A stretch of 64,000 bases of DNA, from positions 186,001 through 250,000 of the forward strand of contig NZ_UPSE01000533.1 in the NCBI RefSeq assembly GCF_900573885.1, given 5' to 3'. Below are positions 16,603-25,238 of the stretch, one piece after another. This DNA comes from Pseudomonas viridiflava (lineage in GTDB: Bacteria; Pseudomonadota; Gammaproteobacteria; Pseudomonadales; Pseudomonadaceae). The notes below the pieces were generated by a model that ran no database searches, had not been told where the DNA came from, and saw only the letters and a list, made by a program, of their open reading frames with translations. The position numbers and the translations under genes are program-made. The stretch's first letter is position 1, and every line of letters starts with the position of its first letter.

Positions 16603-17993
16603 AAAACGTCTTTCCCGCCCTGCTCCCCGTTTGCCTGGCCATCAGTGCATGCAGCACGCCGCCCGCCGCTATCGAACCGCCGCCCGCGCCGCCGCAGTGG
16701 GCATCGCCCCATACACTGAGCGCTGGCGATGGCGTGCAGCGCGACTGGTGGCGCGCATTTGGCAGCCCGCACCTGACCGAACTGATCGCCCAGGCCGAAC
16801 GCTCCAGCCACGACCTGGCCGCCGCCGAAGCCCGGGTGCGTCAGGCACGCGCCAGCAGCACCGTTGCCGGCGCGGCGCTGCTGCCGGAAGTAAAAGGAGG
16901 GTTTGACGCGGCCCGCGAAGAACTGCTCGACGGCGACGGCTACAGCCAGCGCGACACCGACCGCTACGACCGCCGCCTGAACACCTACACCGCCAGCCTC
17001 AGCGCCAGCTATGAAGTGGATTTCTGGGGCGGCCGCGCCGCCGCCCGCAACAGCGCCAGACAAGCCCAGCGTGCCAGCGAACATGACCGCGACACCGTGC
17101 GCCTGACGCTGCTCAGCAGCGTCGCCAGCAGCTACCTCAACAGCCTGGCGCTGGCGGAACAGCTGCGCATCGCCGAGCAGAACCTGGCCAACGCGCAGCA
17201 GGTGCTCGCGCTTATCGACCAACGTTTCCAGGCGGGCGCTGCCACTGAACTGGAACGGGCGCAACAAGGCAGCCTGGTCGCCGCACAGCAACGGCAATTG
17301 CCACTGCTGCGCCAGCAAGCCATGGAAGCGCGCATCGCTCTGGCCCAACTGCTGGGGCAGCCGGTGCAGCGGTTGTCCATGGGCGATGAGCGCTTCAGCG
17401 AGCTGCAATGGCCGAACATTGGCGCCGGTGTGCCGAGCGAGTTGCTGAGCCGGCGTCCCGACATCGCCAGCGCCGAAGCGCGCCTGGCCGCCGCCAGTGC
17501 CGATGTACAAGTGGCGCGCGCCGCCATGCTGCCAAGCCTGACGCTGACAGCCAGCTTGGGCTCGGGAGCTGACGCCTTCAAGGATGTACTGGAAAACCCC
17601 TTCTACACCGTGGCGGCCGGGCTTGGCGCTCCAATTTTCAACGCCGGCAAACTCGCCGCCGGCCGCGACCTGAGTCAGGCGCGTCAGGAAGAACTGCTGC
17701 ACAGCTACCGAGGCGCCATCGACGCCGCATTCGCCGACGTCGAAAAAGCCCTCACCGCCATCGCCGGGCTGGACCAGCAACGCACCTGGCAAGACCAGGA
17801 ACGCCAATACGCGCAGCGCGCTTTCGAACTGGCGCAGAACCGCTACCAATCAGGCGCCGAGACCTTGCTCAGCGTGCTGGAAACGCAGCGTGTGTTGTTT
17901 CAGGCCGAAGAAGGTGGCGTGCAGCTGAGGCTGGCGCGGATGCAGGCGGCGATTGCGTTGTACAAGGCGTTGGGGGGTGGTTGGCGGTCGTAG
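16599..17993 (+). CDS. opmQ: OpmQ, outer-membrane channel lipoprotein of the pyoverdine pump
   Basis: A 464-residue TolC-like factor of the NodT family. The signal peptide ends in a lipobox with acylated Cys18 (LAISAC). Two OEP repeats follow, with the conserved YEVDFWGGRAAARNSARQAQ near 143 and LSRRPDIASAEARLAAA near 285, each leading long coiled-coil helices. It forms the outer-membrane exit for PvdRT. In P. aeruginosa opmQ is followed by further pvd genes; here it is followed by a repeat block and the unrelated Anbu operon, so the pyoverdine locus is interrupted at this point. Confidence 0.9.
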   Translation: MKNVFPALLPVCLAISACSTPPAAIEPPPAPPQWASPHTLSAGDGVQRDWWRAFGSPHLTELIAQAERSSHDLAAAEARVRQARASSTVAGAALLPEVKGGFDAAREELLDGDGYSQRDTDRYDRRLNTYTASLSASYEVDFWGGRAAARNSARQAQRASEHDRDTVRLTLLSSVASSYLNSLALAEQLRIAEQNLANAQQVLALIDQRFQAGAATELERAQQGSLVAAQQRQLPLLRQQAMEARIALAQLLGQPVQRLSMGDERFSELQWPNIGAGVPSELLSRRPDIASAEARLAAASADVQVARAAMLPSLTLTASLGSGADAFKDVLENPFYTVAAGLGAPIFNAGKLAAGRDLSQARQEELLHSYRGAIDAAFADVEKALTAIAGLDQQRTWQDQERQYAQRAFELAQNRYQSGAETLLSVLETQRVLFQAEEGGVQLRLARMQAAIALYKALGGGWRS

Positions 17994-18010
17994 CAATTGC
18001 GTCTGCCGCT

Positions 18011-18275
18011 GCCCTCACCCCCAGCCCCTCTCCCGCAAGCGGGCGAGGGGTGACGTTGGCCGAACTGACTATGTGAGGCCAATACGCCGCTAAAGCCCCC
18101 TCTCCCGCTTGCGGGAGAGGGTTGGGGTGAGGGGCCGTTGCTGTTTCACTCCCGGCCCCTCTCCGCCGCGCGGGCGAGGGGGACGTTGGCCGAACTGACT
18201 ATGTGAAGCCGATACGCCGTTAAAGCCCCCTCTCCCGCTTGCGGGAGAGGGCTGGGGTGAGGGGCCGTTGCTGTT
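18011..18275. repeat. Two tandem copies of a roughly 131-134-base composite repeat
   Basis: Copy one is about 18011-18144 and copy two about 18145-18275. Each contains a hairpin of the type CCCCTCTCCGC...GCGGGCGAGGGG, a spacer including ACGTTGGCCGAACTGACTAT, then the palindrome CCCTCTCCCGCTTGCGGGAGAGGG and a GGGGTGAGGGGCCGTTGCTGTT tail. The 279-base gap between the convergent opmQ and Anbu genes holds essentially nothing else. This resembles bacterial REP/BIME-like intergenic elements and may also terminate both transcripts. Confidence 0.85.
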
Positions 18276-18279
18276 GGCC

Positions 18280-19014
18280 CTAAACCGAATACTCCGGCGG
18301 CAACGGTGGCAACTCATCCAGCAACTGGCTCAGCCCCTGCGACCACTGCTGGCGAACCCCTTCGAAATACGGATCACTTTCCAGCACGCGGAAACCGGCC
18401 GGCACTTGCAGGCTGTCGGCTTTGTACACCACCACGTCCAGCGGGAAGCCGACCGACAAGTTACTGCGGATGGTCGAGTCGAACGACACCAGTGCGCAGC
18501 GCAGGGCTTTGTCCAGGTCGGTGTGGTAGTTCAGCGCGCGATCGAGGATCGGTTTGCCGTATTTGCTTTCGCCAATCTGGAAGAACGGCGTGTCGTCGGA
18601 GGCGGAGATGAAGTTGCCCAGCGGGTAGATGTTGTACAGCTCCGCCGGCTGGCCGCTGATTTGTCCGCCGACCAGAAACGAGCAGCTCAGATCGACCCCC
18701 GCCGCCATGGGCGAGTTGGCGTCGCGGGCCATCACTTCGCGCATGGTATCGCCCACCAGCGTGGTAGCGCCGTACAGGTTGACCACGTTGTTGAGGTGCA
18801 CGCCGTCGTGGTTCAGGCGCGTACGCAAAAGGTTGATCACCGCTTGCGAGGTGGCCAGGTTGCCGGCGGTTTGCAGCACAATCAGGCGCTCGCCGGGCAC
18901 GGCGAATACATGCAGTTTGCGAAACGTGGCGATATGGTCGACACCGGCATTGGTGCGCGAGTCAGAGACGAACACCAGGCCTTCGGCCAGGTTCAGAGCA
19001 ACGCAATAAGTCAT
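18280..19014 (-). CDS. Anbu, bacterial proteasome-like peptidase
   Basis: A 244-residue protein of the Anbu (ancestral beta-subunit) family of Ntn hydrolases. It begins MTYCVALNL, so Thr2 becomes the N-terminal nucleophile after removal of Met; the usual LVFVSDSRTNAGVDHI follows. A longer frame start at 19053 would bury this threonine and was rejected. It is last in a four-gene minus-strand operon with the transglutaminase, alpha-E and circularly permuted ATP-grasp genes, the arrangement known for Anbu in many proteobacteria. Its substrate is not known; the neighbours suggest a role in making or removing peptide-like bonds. Confidence 0.9.
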   Translation of the reverse strand: MTYCVALNLAEGLVFVSDSRTNAGVDHIATFRKLHVFAVPGERLIVLQTAGNLATSQAVINLLRTRLNHDGVHLNNVVNLYGATTLVGDTMREVMARDANSPMAAGVDLSCSFLVGGQISGQPAELYNIYPLGNFISASDDTPFFQIGESKYGKPILDRALNYHTDLDKALRCALVSFDSTIRSNLSVGFPLDVVVYKADSLQVPAGFRVLESDPYFEGVRQQWSQGLSQLLDELPPLPPEYSV

Positions 19015-19101
19015 CAGAGTCCACACAGGCAAGGACGCCCGGGCAGCAAACACTGCGCCGGGCGTTAAGGAAATTAACCGCTTATTGCGCGGCTTATGAA
19101 G

Positions 19102-19896
19102 TTATTGCTGTTGCACGCGCACAGGCGACACTTCGACGTGGGCGTGCATCTGCTCCACACCACCGCCACGGCGCATACCGCGCACCGGGCAAGCGTCGAG
19201 GTAATCCAGGCCGACTGCCAGCTTCAGGTGGCGCTCGGGTTTGGCCAGGCAATTGGTCACGTCGAAGCTGTACCAGGCGCCATCGAGCCAGGCTTCAGCC
19301 CAGGCGTGGCTGGACAGGTGGTCGTCGCGGTCGGTGAACAGGTAGCCCGACACATACCGCGCCGGAACGCCCAGGCTGCGGGCGCAGGCGATAAACGCAT
19401 GGGCCTGGTCCTGGCATACGCCTTTGCCGCCGGCGAACGCTTCGGCGGCGCTGGTTTGTACATCGGTGACGTCCGGCTGATAGCGAATGCGCGCATTGAG
19501 GCCGTGCATCAAATCGATCATGCAGGAACGGTCGCGGCGGCTGTTGCATTGCACCATGGCAAACTCGCGCAGCGCCTGGTCGGCCTCGGTCAGTCGGGTG
19601 GTGCGCAAGAATGGTAGCGGCGACTGGTCTTCGTGTTCGCACTCGCTCGACTCGTCGATTTCCACTTGCCCACGGGCGCCGAGCAGAATGCTTTCGTGGG
19701 GCTCGTCGAGGGTCAGCACATGCAGAATGTTGCCGTACGGATCAACCTGCGCGCGCACCGGACGCGGCAAGTTCAGCTCCCAACTGATCACCTGCTGACG
19801 CTCGCTGTCGTGCGGGGTCATGCGCAGGTACTGGATGCTGTTACGCACCTGATCTTCGTAGTGATAGGTGGTGTCATGGCTGATTGAGAGTCTCAT
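19102..19896 (-). CDS. Transglutaminase-like cysteine peptidase of the Anbu operon
   Basis: A 264-residue protein with an N-terminal bacterial transglutaminase-like region (residues 1-80, starting MRLSISHDTTYHYED) and a papain-like transglutaminase core. The catalytic triad is visible as Cys161 (GKGVCQDQAH), His197 (SSHAWAEAW) and Asp212 (FDVTN). The start overlaps the alpha-E stop by four bases (ATGA). In this conserved operon it may form or cleave amide bonds on a product made by the ATP-grasp and alpha-E partners; that is inference from context. Confidence 0.92.
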   Translation of the reverse strand: MRLSISHDTTYHYEDQVRNSIQYLRMTPHDSERQQVISWELNLPRPVRAQVDPYGNILHVLTLDEPHESILLGARGQVEIDESSECEHEDQSPLPFLRTTRLTEADQALREFAMVQCNSRRDRSCMIDLMHGLNARIRYQPDVTDVQTSAAEAFAGGKGVCQDQAHAFIACARSLGVPARYVSGYLFTDRDDHLSSHAWAEAWLDGAWYSFDVTNCLAKPERHLKLAVGLDYLDACPVRGMRRGGGVEQMHAHVEVSPVRVQQQ

Positions 19897-20843
19897 GCGA
19901 CCTCCAGGTAAGACGTTTGAATGGCCTGGCCTAGCTGGCGCACCAGCAGGATGAAATCGGTGAGCCAGCCGTGCAGGCCCTCATCGAGCACTTCGTTGAT
20001 GCTGGTATAGCGCAAACGCGCCTCCAGCTCTGCCGCCAACCGCTGCGCCGGACGGCCGTTTTCGCCCGGCAGGCTGGCGAGCATCAGGTGCAGTTCGTCC
20101 ATGCACGCGCGCAAGGAACGCGGTACGTCGGGACGCAGCAGCAACAGCTCGGCCACCTTGCGGGTGCCGGGCGAGCCCCGGTAGATCTCGGCAAATGCCT
20201 CGAAGGAAGACAGCGCCCGCAGCAAGGCGGTCCACTGGTAGTAACTGCGCGCCGGACGACCGTCGTTTTCATCGATGTCTTCGCCCAGCATTTCGTAGCG
20301 GGCATCGAGCAGGCGCAGGGTGTTGTCGGCGCGCTCGATAAAGGTGCCCAGGCGAATAAAGCGGTACGGGTCGCCGCGCATGATGGTGCCGAAGGTAGCG
20401 CCGCGGAACAGGTGCGAACGCTCCTTGGCCCACTCGCAGAAGCGGCTGATGCCATAACGCCCCAGGCCCTGCTCTGCGATGCCGCGAATTTCCAGCCACG
20501 TGGCGTTGATGTTTTCCCACATGTCGGCGGTGATGCGTCCACGCACGGCATGGGCGTTGGTGCGCGCCGCTTGCAGGCAGCAATAAATGCTGGCCGGGTT
20601 TTCCGCATCCAGCGCAAAGAAATGCAGCATGCGCTCGGCGTGCAACGGGCCGTGACGCTCCAGGTATTCGTCCAGCGTGCCGGTGATCAACAGCGGCAGC
20701 GCCAGCTCTTCCAGGCCGTTGCCGCGCCCGTCTTGCGGCATCAGCGACAGCGAATAACTCACTTCCAGCATGCGCGCGAGGTTCTCGGCGCGCTCCAGGT
20801 AACGGGACATCCAGTACAGGTCAGAGGCAGTGCGGCTCAGCAT
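19893..20843 (-). CDS. Alpha-E domain protein
   Basis: A 316-residue, largely helical protein of the alpha-E (DUF403) family, starting MLSRTASDLYWMSRYLERAENLARML. Other family landmarks are YYQWTALLRALSSFEAF and VAELLLLRPDVPRSL. The frame is open much further upstream (to 21227), but that part overlaps the ATP-grasp gene in another frame and is not protein-like; ATG 20843, two bases after the previous stop and with GGAGGA before it, is the start. Members always accompany circularly permuted ATP-grasp proteins. No catalytic function is established. Confidence 0.9.
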   Translation of the reverse strand: MLSRTASDLYWMSRYLERAENLARMLEVSYSLSLMPQDGRGNGLEELALPLLITGTLDEYLERHGPLHAERMLHFFALDAENPASIYCCLQAARTNAHAVRGRITADMWENINATWLEIRGIAEQGLGRYGISRFCEWAKERSHLFRGATFGTIMRGDPYRFIRLGTFIERADNTLRLLDARYEMLGEDIDENDGRPARSYYQWTALLRALSSFEAFAEIYRGSPGTRKVAELLLLRPDVPRSLRACMDELHLMLASLPGENGRPAQRLAAELEARLRYTSINEVLDEGLHGWLTDFILLVRQLGQAIQTSYLEVA

Positions 20844-20845
20844 AA

Positions 20846-22255
20846 TTAGTCCTCCACCACCCAGGTGTCTTTGGTGCCACCGCCTTGCGACGAGTTCACC
20901 ACCAGCGACCCTTCTCGCAAGGCCACGCGGGTCAGACCGCCTGGCACTACACGGGTGTCTTTGCCGGACAGCACGAAGGGGCGCAAATCGATATGGCGGG
21001 GGGCGATGCCGTTTTCGACAAAGGTCGGGCACGTGGACAGGCACAGCGTCGGTTGCGCGATATACGCCTCGGGGCGGGCAATCAACCGGGCGCGGAAGGT
21101 CTCGATTTCCGCCTTGCTGGCGGCCGGCCCAACCAACATGCCGTAGCCGCCGGAGCCCTGGGTTTCCTTGACCACCAAGTGTTCCAGATTGGCCAGCACG
21201 TGCTGCAACTCCACCGGCTTGCGGCACTGGAAGGTCGGCACGTTTTTCAGAATTGGCTCTTCGTCGAGATAGAAACGGATCATCTCGCCGACGTAGGGGT
21301 AAATCGATTTGTCGTCTGCCACGCCCGTGCCGATGGCATTGGCCAGCACCACATTGCCGCTGCGGTAAGTCGACAGCAGGCCCGGCACACCGAGCATGGA
21401 ATCCGGATTGAATGCCAACGGGTCGAGGAAGGCGTCGTCGAGGCGGCGGTAAATCACATCCACCTGCTTGGCGCCAGCGGTGGTGCGCATAAACACCTTG
21501 TCGTCGCGCACGAACAGGTCGGCACCTTCGACCAGCTCCACGCCCATTTCACGGGCCAGGAACGCGTGCTCGAAATACGCACTGTTAAAGCGCCCGGGCG
21601 TGAGCACCACCACGTTGGGGTTATCCAGCGGGCTGGAGCTTTTCAGGGTGTCGAGGAGCAGATTCGGGTAGTGGTCAATGGGCAGCACGCGTTGTGCGGC
21701 GAACAGCTCGGGGAACAGACGCATCATCATTTTGCGGTCTTCGAGCATGTAGCTCACGCCGCTGGGGGTACGCAGGTTGTCTTCGAGCACGTAGTACGTG
21801 CCATCGCCATCGCGCACCAGGTCGACGCCAGAAATATGCGCGTACAGATCGCGGTGCAGATTCAGCCCCTGCATCGCCAGTTGGTAACCCTCGTTGGCCA
21901 GCACCTGCTCGGCCGGAATGATGCCGGCTTTGATAATGCGCTGATCGTGATAGAGGTCGGCGAGAAACATATTCAACGCCTGCACCCGCTGGATGCAGCC
22001 ACGCTCGACAATCCGCCACTCACTGGCCGGGATGCTGCGTGGAATGATATCGAAGGGAATAAGGCGCTCAGTGCCCTGATCGTCGCCATACAACGTGAAC
22101 GTGATGCCAGCGCGGTGGAACAGCAGATCAGCTTCGCGGCGGCGCTGCGCCAGCAACTCATCCGGGGTATCGGCCAGCCAGCGCGCGAACTCCCGGTAAT
22201 GCGGACGGCATTCGCCGTTCGCCAGGTACATCTCGTCATAAAAGGTGCGGGTCAT
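20846..22255 (-). CDS. Circularly permuted ATP-grasp protein, first gene of the Anbu operon
   Basis: A 469-residue protein of the circularly permuted ATP-grasp family (DUF404/DUF407). Typical stretches are RAGITFTLYGDDQGTERLIPFDIIPR near 48-73, YYVLEDNLRTPSGVSYMLEDR near 153-173, and RSGNVVLANAIGTGVADDKSIYPYV near 296-320. The family resembles glutathionylspermidine-synthase-type ligases and is expected to join an amino or carboxyl group using ATP. It leads the operon that continues with alpha-E, transglutaminase and Anbu. The 230 bases upstream must hold the promoter; no clear motif was found. Confidence 0.92.
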   Translation of the reverse strand: MTRTFYDEMYLANGECRPHYREFARWLADTPDELLAQRRREADLLFHRAGITFTLYGDDQGTERLIPFDIIPRSIPASEWRIVERGCIQRVQALNMFLADLYHDQRIIKAGIIPAEQVLANEGYQLAMQGLNLHRDLYAHISGVDLVRDGDGTYYVLEDNLRTPSGVSYMLEDRKMMMRLFPELFAAQRVLPIDHYPNLLLDTLKSSSPLDNPNVVVLTPGRFNSAYFEHAFLAREMGVELVEGADLFVRDDKVFMRTTAGAKQVDVIYRRLDDAFLDPLAFNPDSMLGVPGLLSTYRSGNVVLANAIGTGVADDKSIYPYVGEMIRFYLDEEPILKNVPTFQCRKPVELQHVLANLEHLVVKETQGSGGYGMLVGPAASKAEIETFRARLIARPEAYIAQPTLCLSTCPTFVENGIAPRHIDLRPFVLSGKDTRVVPGGLTRVALREGSLVVNSSQGGGTKDTWVVED

Positions 22256-22890
22256 GCCGTACTCCTTGTCACCCGGACGTGCATAGGTATTGCAAAGCCC
22301 GAGCCATCCGTCTTATTCGTTGAATATCAACAACTTGAAAATAAGACACTCACCCTGCGCACCAGAATCGCGCATTCCTTGACTCACCGTGCGCGGCCAC
22401 GCCCTGTTGAGCGGCAGGCCGCTCCGCTTGTGCATTTTTCTATGACCAGCTTAGTCGGGGTTGATTGCAACTAAATACGGGAGTTGTTTCTGGGGGTGTG
22501 GATGGGGTGCATCGGTGTGTTTCAGGGCAAGGTCTTTAGTCGTTCCGGCGCAGGGCGGCGGTTCGACGGTTCGGAATCCGGAGCTTCGCTAGAGTTGCAT
22601 TCCCCTGACCCATTCTGGATCCCCGCCTGCGCGGGGATGACGGTGGTTTTGGTGAGTACTCTAATTCGACTACGTAATCGAAGGTGAGCACCACGATCCC
22701 AAAGACCTCGTCATTCCCGCGCAGGCGGGAATCCAGTATTTCGGAAGGATCGCCTTTCCCGGGCCCACTCTGGATCCCGAATCATCGGACCGCCGCGCTC
22801 GCGAGGATGACGGAGGTTTGGAAGGATGGCTCTGTTTGGACTCCAGAATCGCAGGAAGACGAAATCCCCAAACAAAACACCCTCCCCATC
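22256..22890. repeat. Long intergenic region with several dispersed inverted repeats
   Basis: This gap of over 600 bases holds no convincing gene. Bases 22256-22480 should include the promoter of the Anbu operon. From about 22610 there are repeats of the type TCTGGATCCCCGCCTGCGCGGGGATGACGG (22613-22643), its inverted relative GTCATTCCCGCGCAGGCGGGAATCCAG (22710-22737) and a degenerate third copy (about 22767-22813, CTGGATCCCGAATC...GAGGATGACGG). These resemble the widespread CGGGAATCCAG intergenic repeats of proteobacteria. Confidence 0.75.
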
Positions 22891-23598
22891 TCACCCAAAC
22901 GCCAACCCCAACCACCGCCGATAAAACCCCTCCGCCACCGCATTCAACGCCGCCACCTTCGCCGGCAAATCCTCCAGCATCTTGCGTTTCGACTGCTGAC
23001 TCGGCTGAGTCTCATCCAGCAAATGCTCAAAGTCGTTCAGCCACAGCCGCACCAGTTCTTCGGTCATTTCCGGATGCCCTTGCAGGGCGAAAATCTTGTC
23101 GCCCCAGGCAAACGCCTGGTTAGGGCACCAGGGGCTCGAGAGCAGGCGTTGAGCGCCGGGTGGCAGGTCGAAGGTGTCGCCGTGCCATTGGTAAATGGGG
23201 AATTCGTCGGGCAGGTGCTCAAGCCACGGGCTGGGCTCCGTCTGGCTGGCGTGCCACAGCGGCTGCCAGCCAATTTCCCGATAGGGCATGCGGTGAACGT
23301 CGGCGCCCAGGGCTTTGGCCAGCAACTGACCGCCAAGGCAATGCCCGATCAGGGGAATGTCGCGGGCGATAAACCGTTGCAGCGCGGCAATTTCGGTTTC
23401 CAGCCACGGCAAGGGATCGTTGGCGCTCATGGGCCCACCCATGATGGCCACGGCTTTGGGCCGGTCGAGGTCGTACCCGTCCAGCTCGCCCAGATCGGCG
23501 CGCAGCACGGAGAAATCCAGCTGACGCTCGTCGAGCACCCGCGCCAGGTGGCCCGGCGGGCAATAGTCGACGTGGGTAAGAATCAGAATGTCGCTCAT
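22891..23598 (-). CDS. Class I glutamine amidotransferase-like protein
   Basis: A 235-residue GATase1 protein. The catalytic triad is intact: Cys87 in LIGHCLGGQ, His175 and Glu177 in ALQGHPEMTEE. YQWHGDTFDLP around 136-145 is typical of stand-alone amidotransferases of the GMP-synthase-like group, some of which act on gamma-glutamyl compounds. The start is MSDILIL at 23598; an upstream in-frame ATG lacks support. No synthetase partner is adjacent, so the acceptor is unknown. Confidence 0.85.
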   Translation of the reverse strand: MSDILILTHVDYCPPGHLARVLDERQLDFSVLRADLGELDGYDLDRPKAVAIMGGPMSANDPLPWLETEIAALQRFIARDIPLIGHCLGGQLLAKALGADVHRMPYREIGWQPLWHASQTEPSPWLEHLPDEFPIYQWHGDTFDLPPGAQRLLSSPWCPNQAFAWGDKIFALQGHPEMTEELVRLWLNDFEHLLDETQPSQQSKRKMLEDLPAKVAALNAVAEGFYRRWLGLAFG

Positions 23599-23739
23599 CA
23601 CTGAACCGCCTCTTGTTTTCCACCTCATGAGGCAAACGTCGTGCCGGGGCAGAGTCAGCGTTTCAGAAAAAGTCGCCGCGCACCGACCCGCTTGTGGCCG
23701 GCCGGTGCATTCGGGGGTGTGGCGCCTGTTATTGGCGGG

Positions 23740-24081
23740 TCAGACCCGCAACCCTTTGAGTTCCTGCGTAACACCCCAGCCGTCGAGAACGCCACCCAAC
23801 GGGGCGACCATCGACTCCAGGTCATGCTCGAACGCACCAATTCCGTCATAGGTGGCGTACATGACTTTGCTGATCAACACGTGCCAGGCCCCGTCATCAC
23901 GTTCACTGACCTGGGCGTTGAGTACTTCGCTGCGGAATTTTTTCGCCACCATGCGGGCCCGCTCCTCATCGGGAAATATGGCGTAGAACTCGATTGGGTG
24001 GATGCGGGCAAAGTCGAAGCCGCCCTCTTTCATCCGGCGCAACACATTGCTGCTGATGTCGTTATGGCTTGCTGTGCTCAT
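23740..24081 (-). CDS. RraB-family ribonuclease E inhibitor-like protein
   Basis: A 113-residue protein with the RraB pattern: NVLRRMKEGGFDFARIHPIEFYAIFPDEE followed by VMYATYDGIGAFEHDLESMVAPLGG. In Escherichia coli RraB binds RNase E and changes mRNA decay; family identity here rests on these stretches and length. It stands alone between unrelated genes. The 209 bases upstream (24082-24290) show no gene or clear motif. Confidence 0.75.
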   Translation of the reverse strand: MSTASHNDISSNVLRRMKEGGFDFARIHPIEFYAIFPDEERARMVAKKFRSEVLNAQVSERDDGAWHVLISKVMYATYDGIGAFEHDLESMVAPLGGVLDGWGVTQELKGLRV

Positions 24082-24290
24082 GATGCGACCCCCTCACATG
24101 CGATGGATGGTTTGACCGCTTTCCCATTGCTGCTGCCAGCTGACTGCGCTGACGTCGCGACAGATCCGAAAGACCCATCACCCGAGGCTTGTTGCATTTG
24201 CGTACTGCGGCGTAGAGCGTGTGCTAGCGGGCGCCCAGCGAGGACGCCCTGTTTCAGCGTAGTGCCTTTCCCACATTTGTGCAGCTTTGG

Positions 24291-25238
24291 TTACAGCGCT
24301 TTTTGCGCGGCAACGGCCGCAAAGCGCGTCTGAATAAAACTCGAAACCCGCGTCATGGCCAGATCGGCGATATCCAGCAAGCCGGCGTGGGCCTGGAAAA
24401 CATGCCAGCAGCCGGGGTAGCGTTGCAGGTGCACGTCAACGCCCGCCGCCGTTGCGCGCTCGGCAAGACGCAGGCTGTCGTTGAGCAGCACTTCGTCTTC
24501 GCCGACCTGAATAAGCATGGGCGGCAAGCCCGAGAGATCGGCGTATACCGGCGACAGAAACGGGTCACGCCGGTCGATACCCGGTGGGCAGAACAGCGAG
24601 CCGGCCTGGGTGATCCAGGCCACGCTCAGCAACGGATCGCCAGCAGGCGGCTGATGCAATTGGCTGAGGCTGGCATCGGTCAGCGGCGAGAAACACACCA
24701 GCGCCGCCGGCATTGGCAGCCCGGCCCGCTTGATGCGCAGCACCAGCCCCAGCGCCAGGTTGCCGCCGGCGGAATCGCCGCCCAGCATGATCTGCTCGCC
24801 GCTGTAGCCCTGATCCAGCAGCGCTTGATACGCCGCAACGGCATCATCGAGCCCGGCGGGAAACGGGTGCTCCGGCGCCAACCGGTAATCCAGCGCGCAC
24901 ACCGCCATTTTCCCGCGCTTGGCCAGGTGGCCGGTCATGGCGCGATGGGTGGCAGGCGAGCCGATCAGGTAACCGCCGCCGTGGAAATACAGCATCACCC
25001 GCTCGCTGCCCGCCTCTGGCCGCTGCCATTCACAGGCGCGCCCCGCCAGCGTTGCAGACTCCAGACGCACGCCGCGCGGCGTTATGGTCGACTTGGTCAG
25101 CACGCGCAGCACCAGGCGCTGCCCGGCAATGGGCATGGCCGGGCGGATAAGGCCGCGAAAGAACAGGATCATGCTGGTACGCAACACACGGGCTAACACG
25201 CGCTGGCTCAAGCGCGGCGGTTCAACGAATGCAGTCAT
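24291..25238 (-). CDS. Alpha/beta hydrolase of the hormone-sensitive-lipase family
   Basis: A 315-residue cytoplasmic esterase. The HSL oxyanion motif HGGGY is at 86-90, the nucleophile Ser156 is in GDSAGG, and Asp248 (GEDEVLL) with His279 (CWHVF) complete the triad. The frame is open far upstream, but that part runs inside the monooxygenase gene in another frame; the start at 25238 overlaps that gene by 17 bases. Coupling to a Baeyer-Villiger-type monooxygenase fits a pathway in which a ketone is turned into an ester and then hydrolysed (inference). Confidence 0.88.
   Translation of the reverse strand: MTAFVEPPRLSQRVLARVLRTSMILFFRGLIRPAMPIAGQRLVLRVLTKSTITPRGVRLESATLAGRACEWQRPEAGSERVMLYFHGGGYLIGSPATHRAMTGHLAKRGKMAVCALDYRLAPEHPFPAGLDDAVAAYQALLDQGYSGEQIMLGGDSAGGNLALGLVLRIKRAGLPMPAALVCFSPLTDASLSQLHQPPAGDPLLSVAWITQAGSLFCPPGIDRRDPFLSPVYADLSGLPPMLIQVGEDEVLLNDSLRLAERATAAGVDVHLQRYPGCWHVFQAHAGLLDIADLAMTRVSSFIQTRFAAVAAQKAL

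Noticed and set aside
16194..17849. A 551-codon open frame on the minus strand
   Set aside because: It is antisense to opmQ and the end of pvdT, both strongly supported.
18011..18275. Possible CRISPR array
   Set aside because: There are only two units, the copies are nearly identical over their whole length with no variable spacers, and no cas genes are present.
19893..21227. Longer alpha-E protein of 444 residues
   Set aside because: The first 128 codons overlap the ATP-grasp gene in another frame and are Arg/Gly-rich; the family starts at MLSRTASDLYW.
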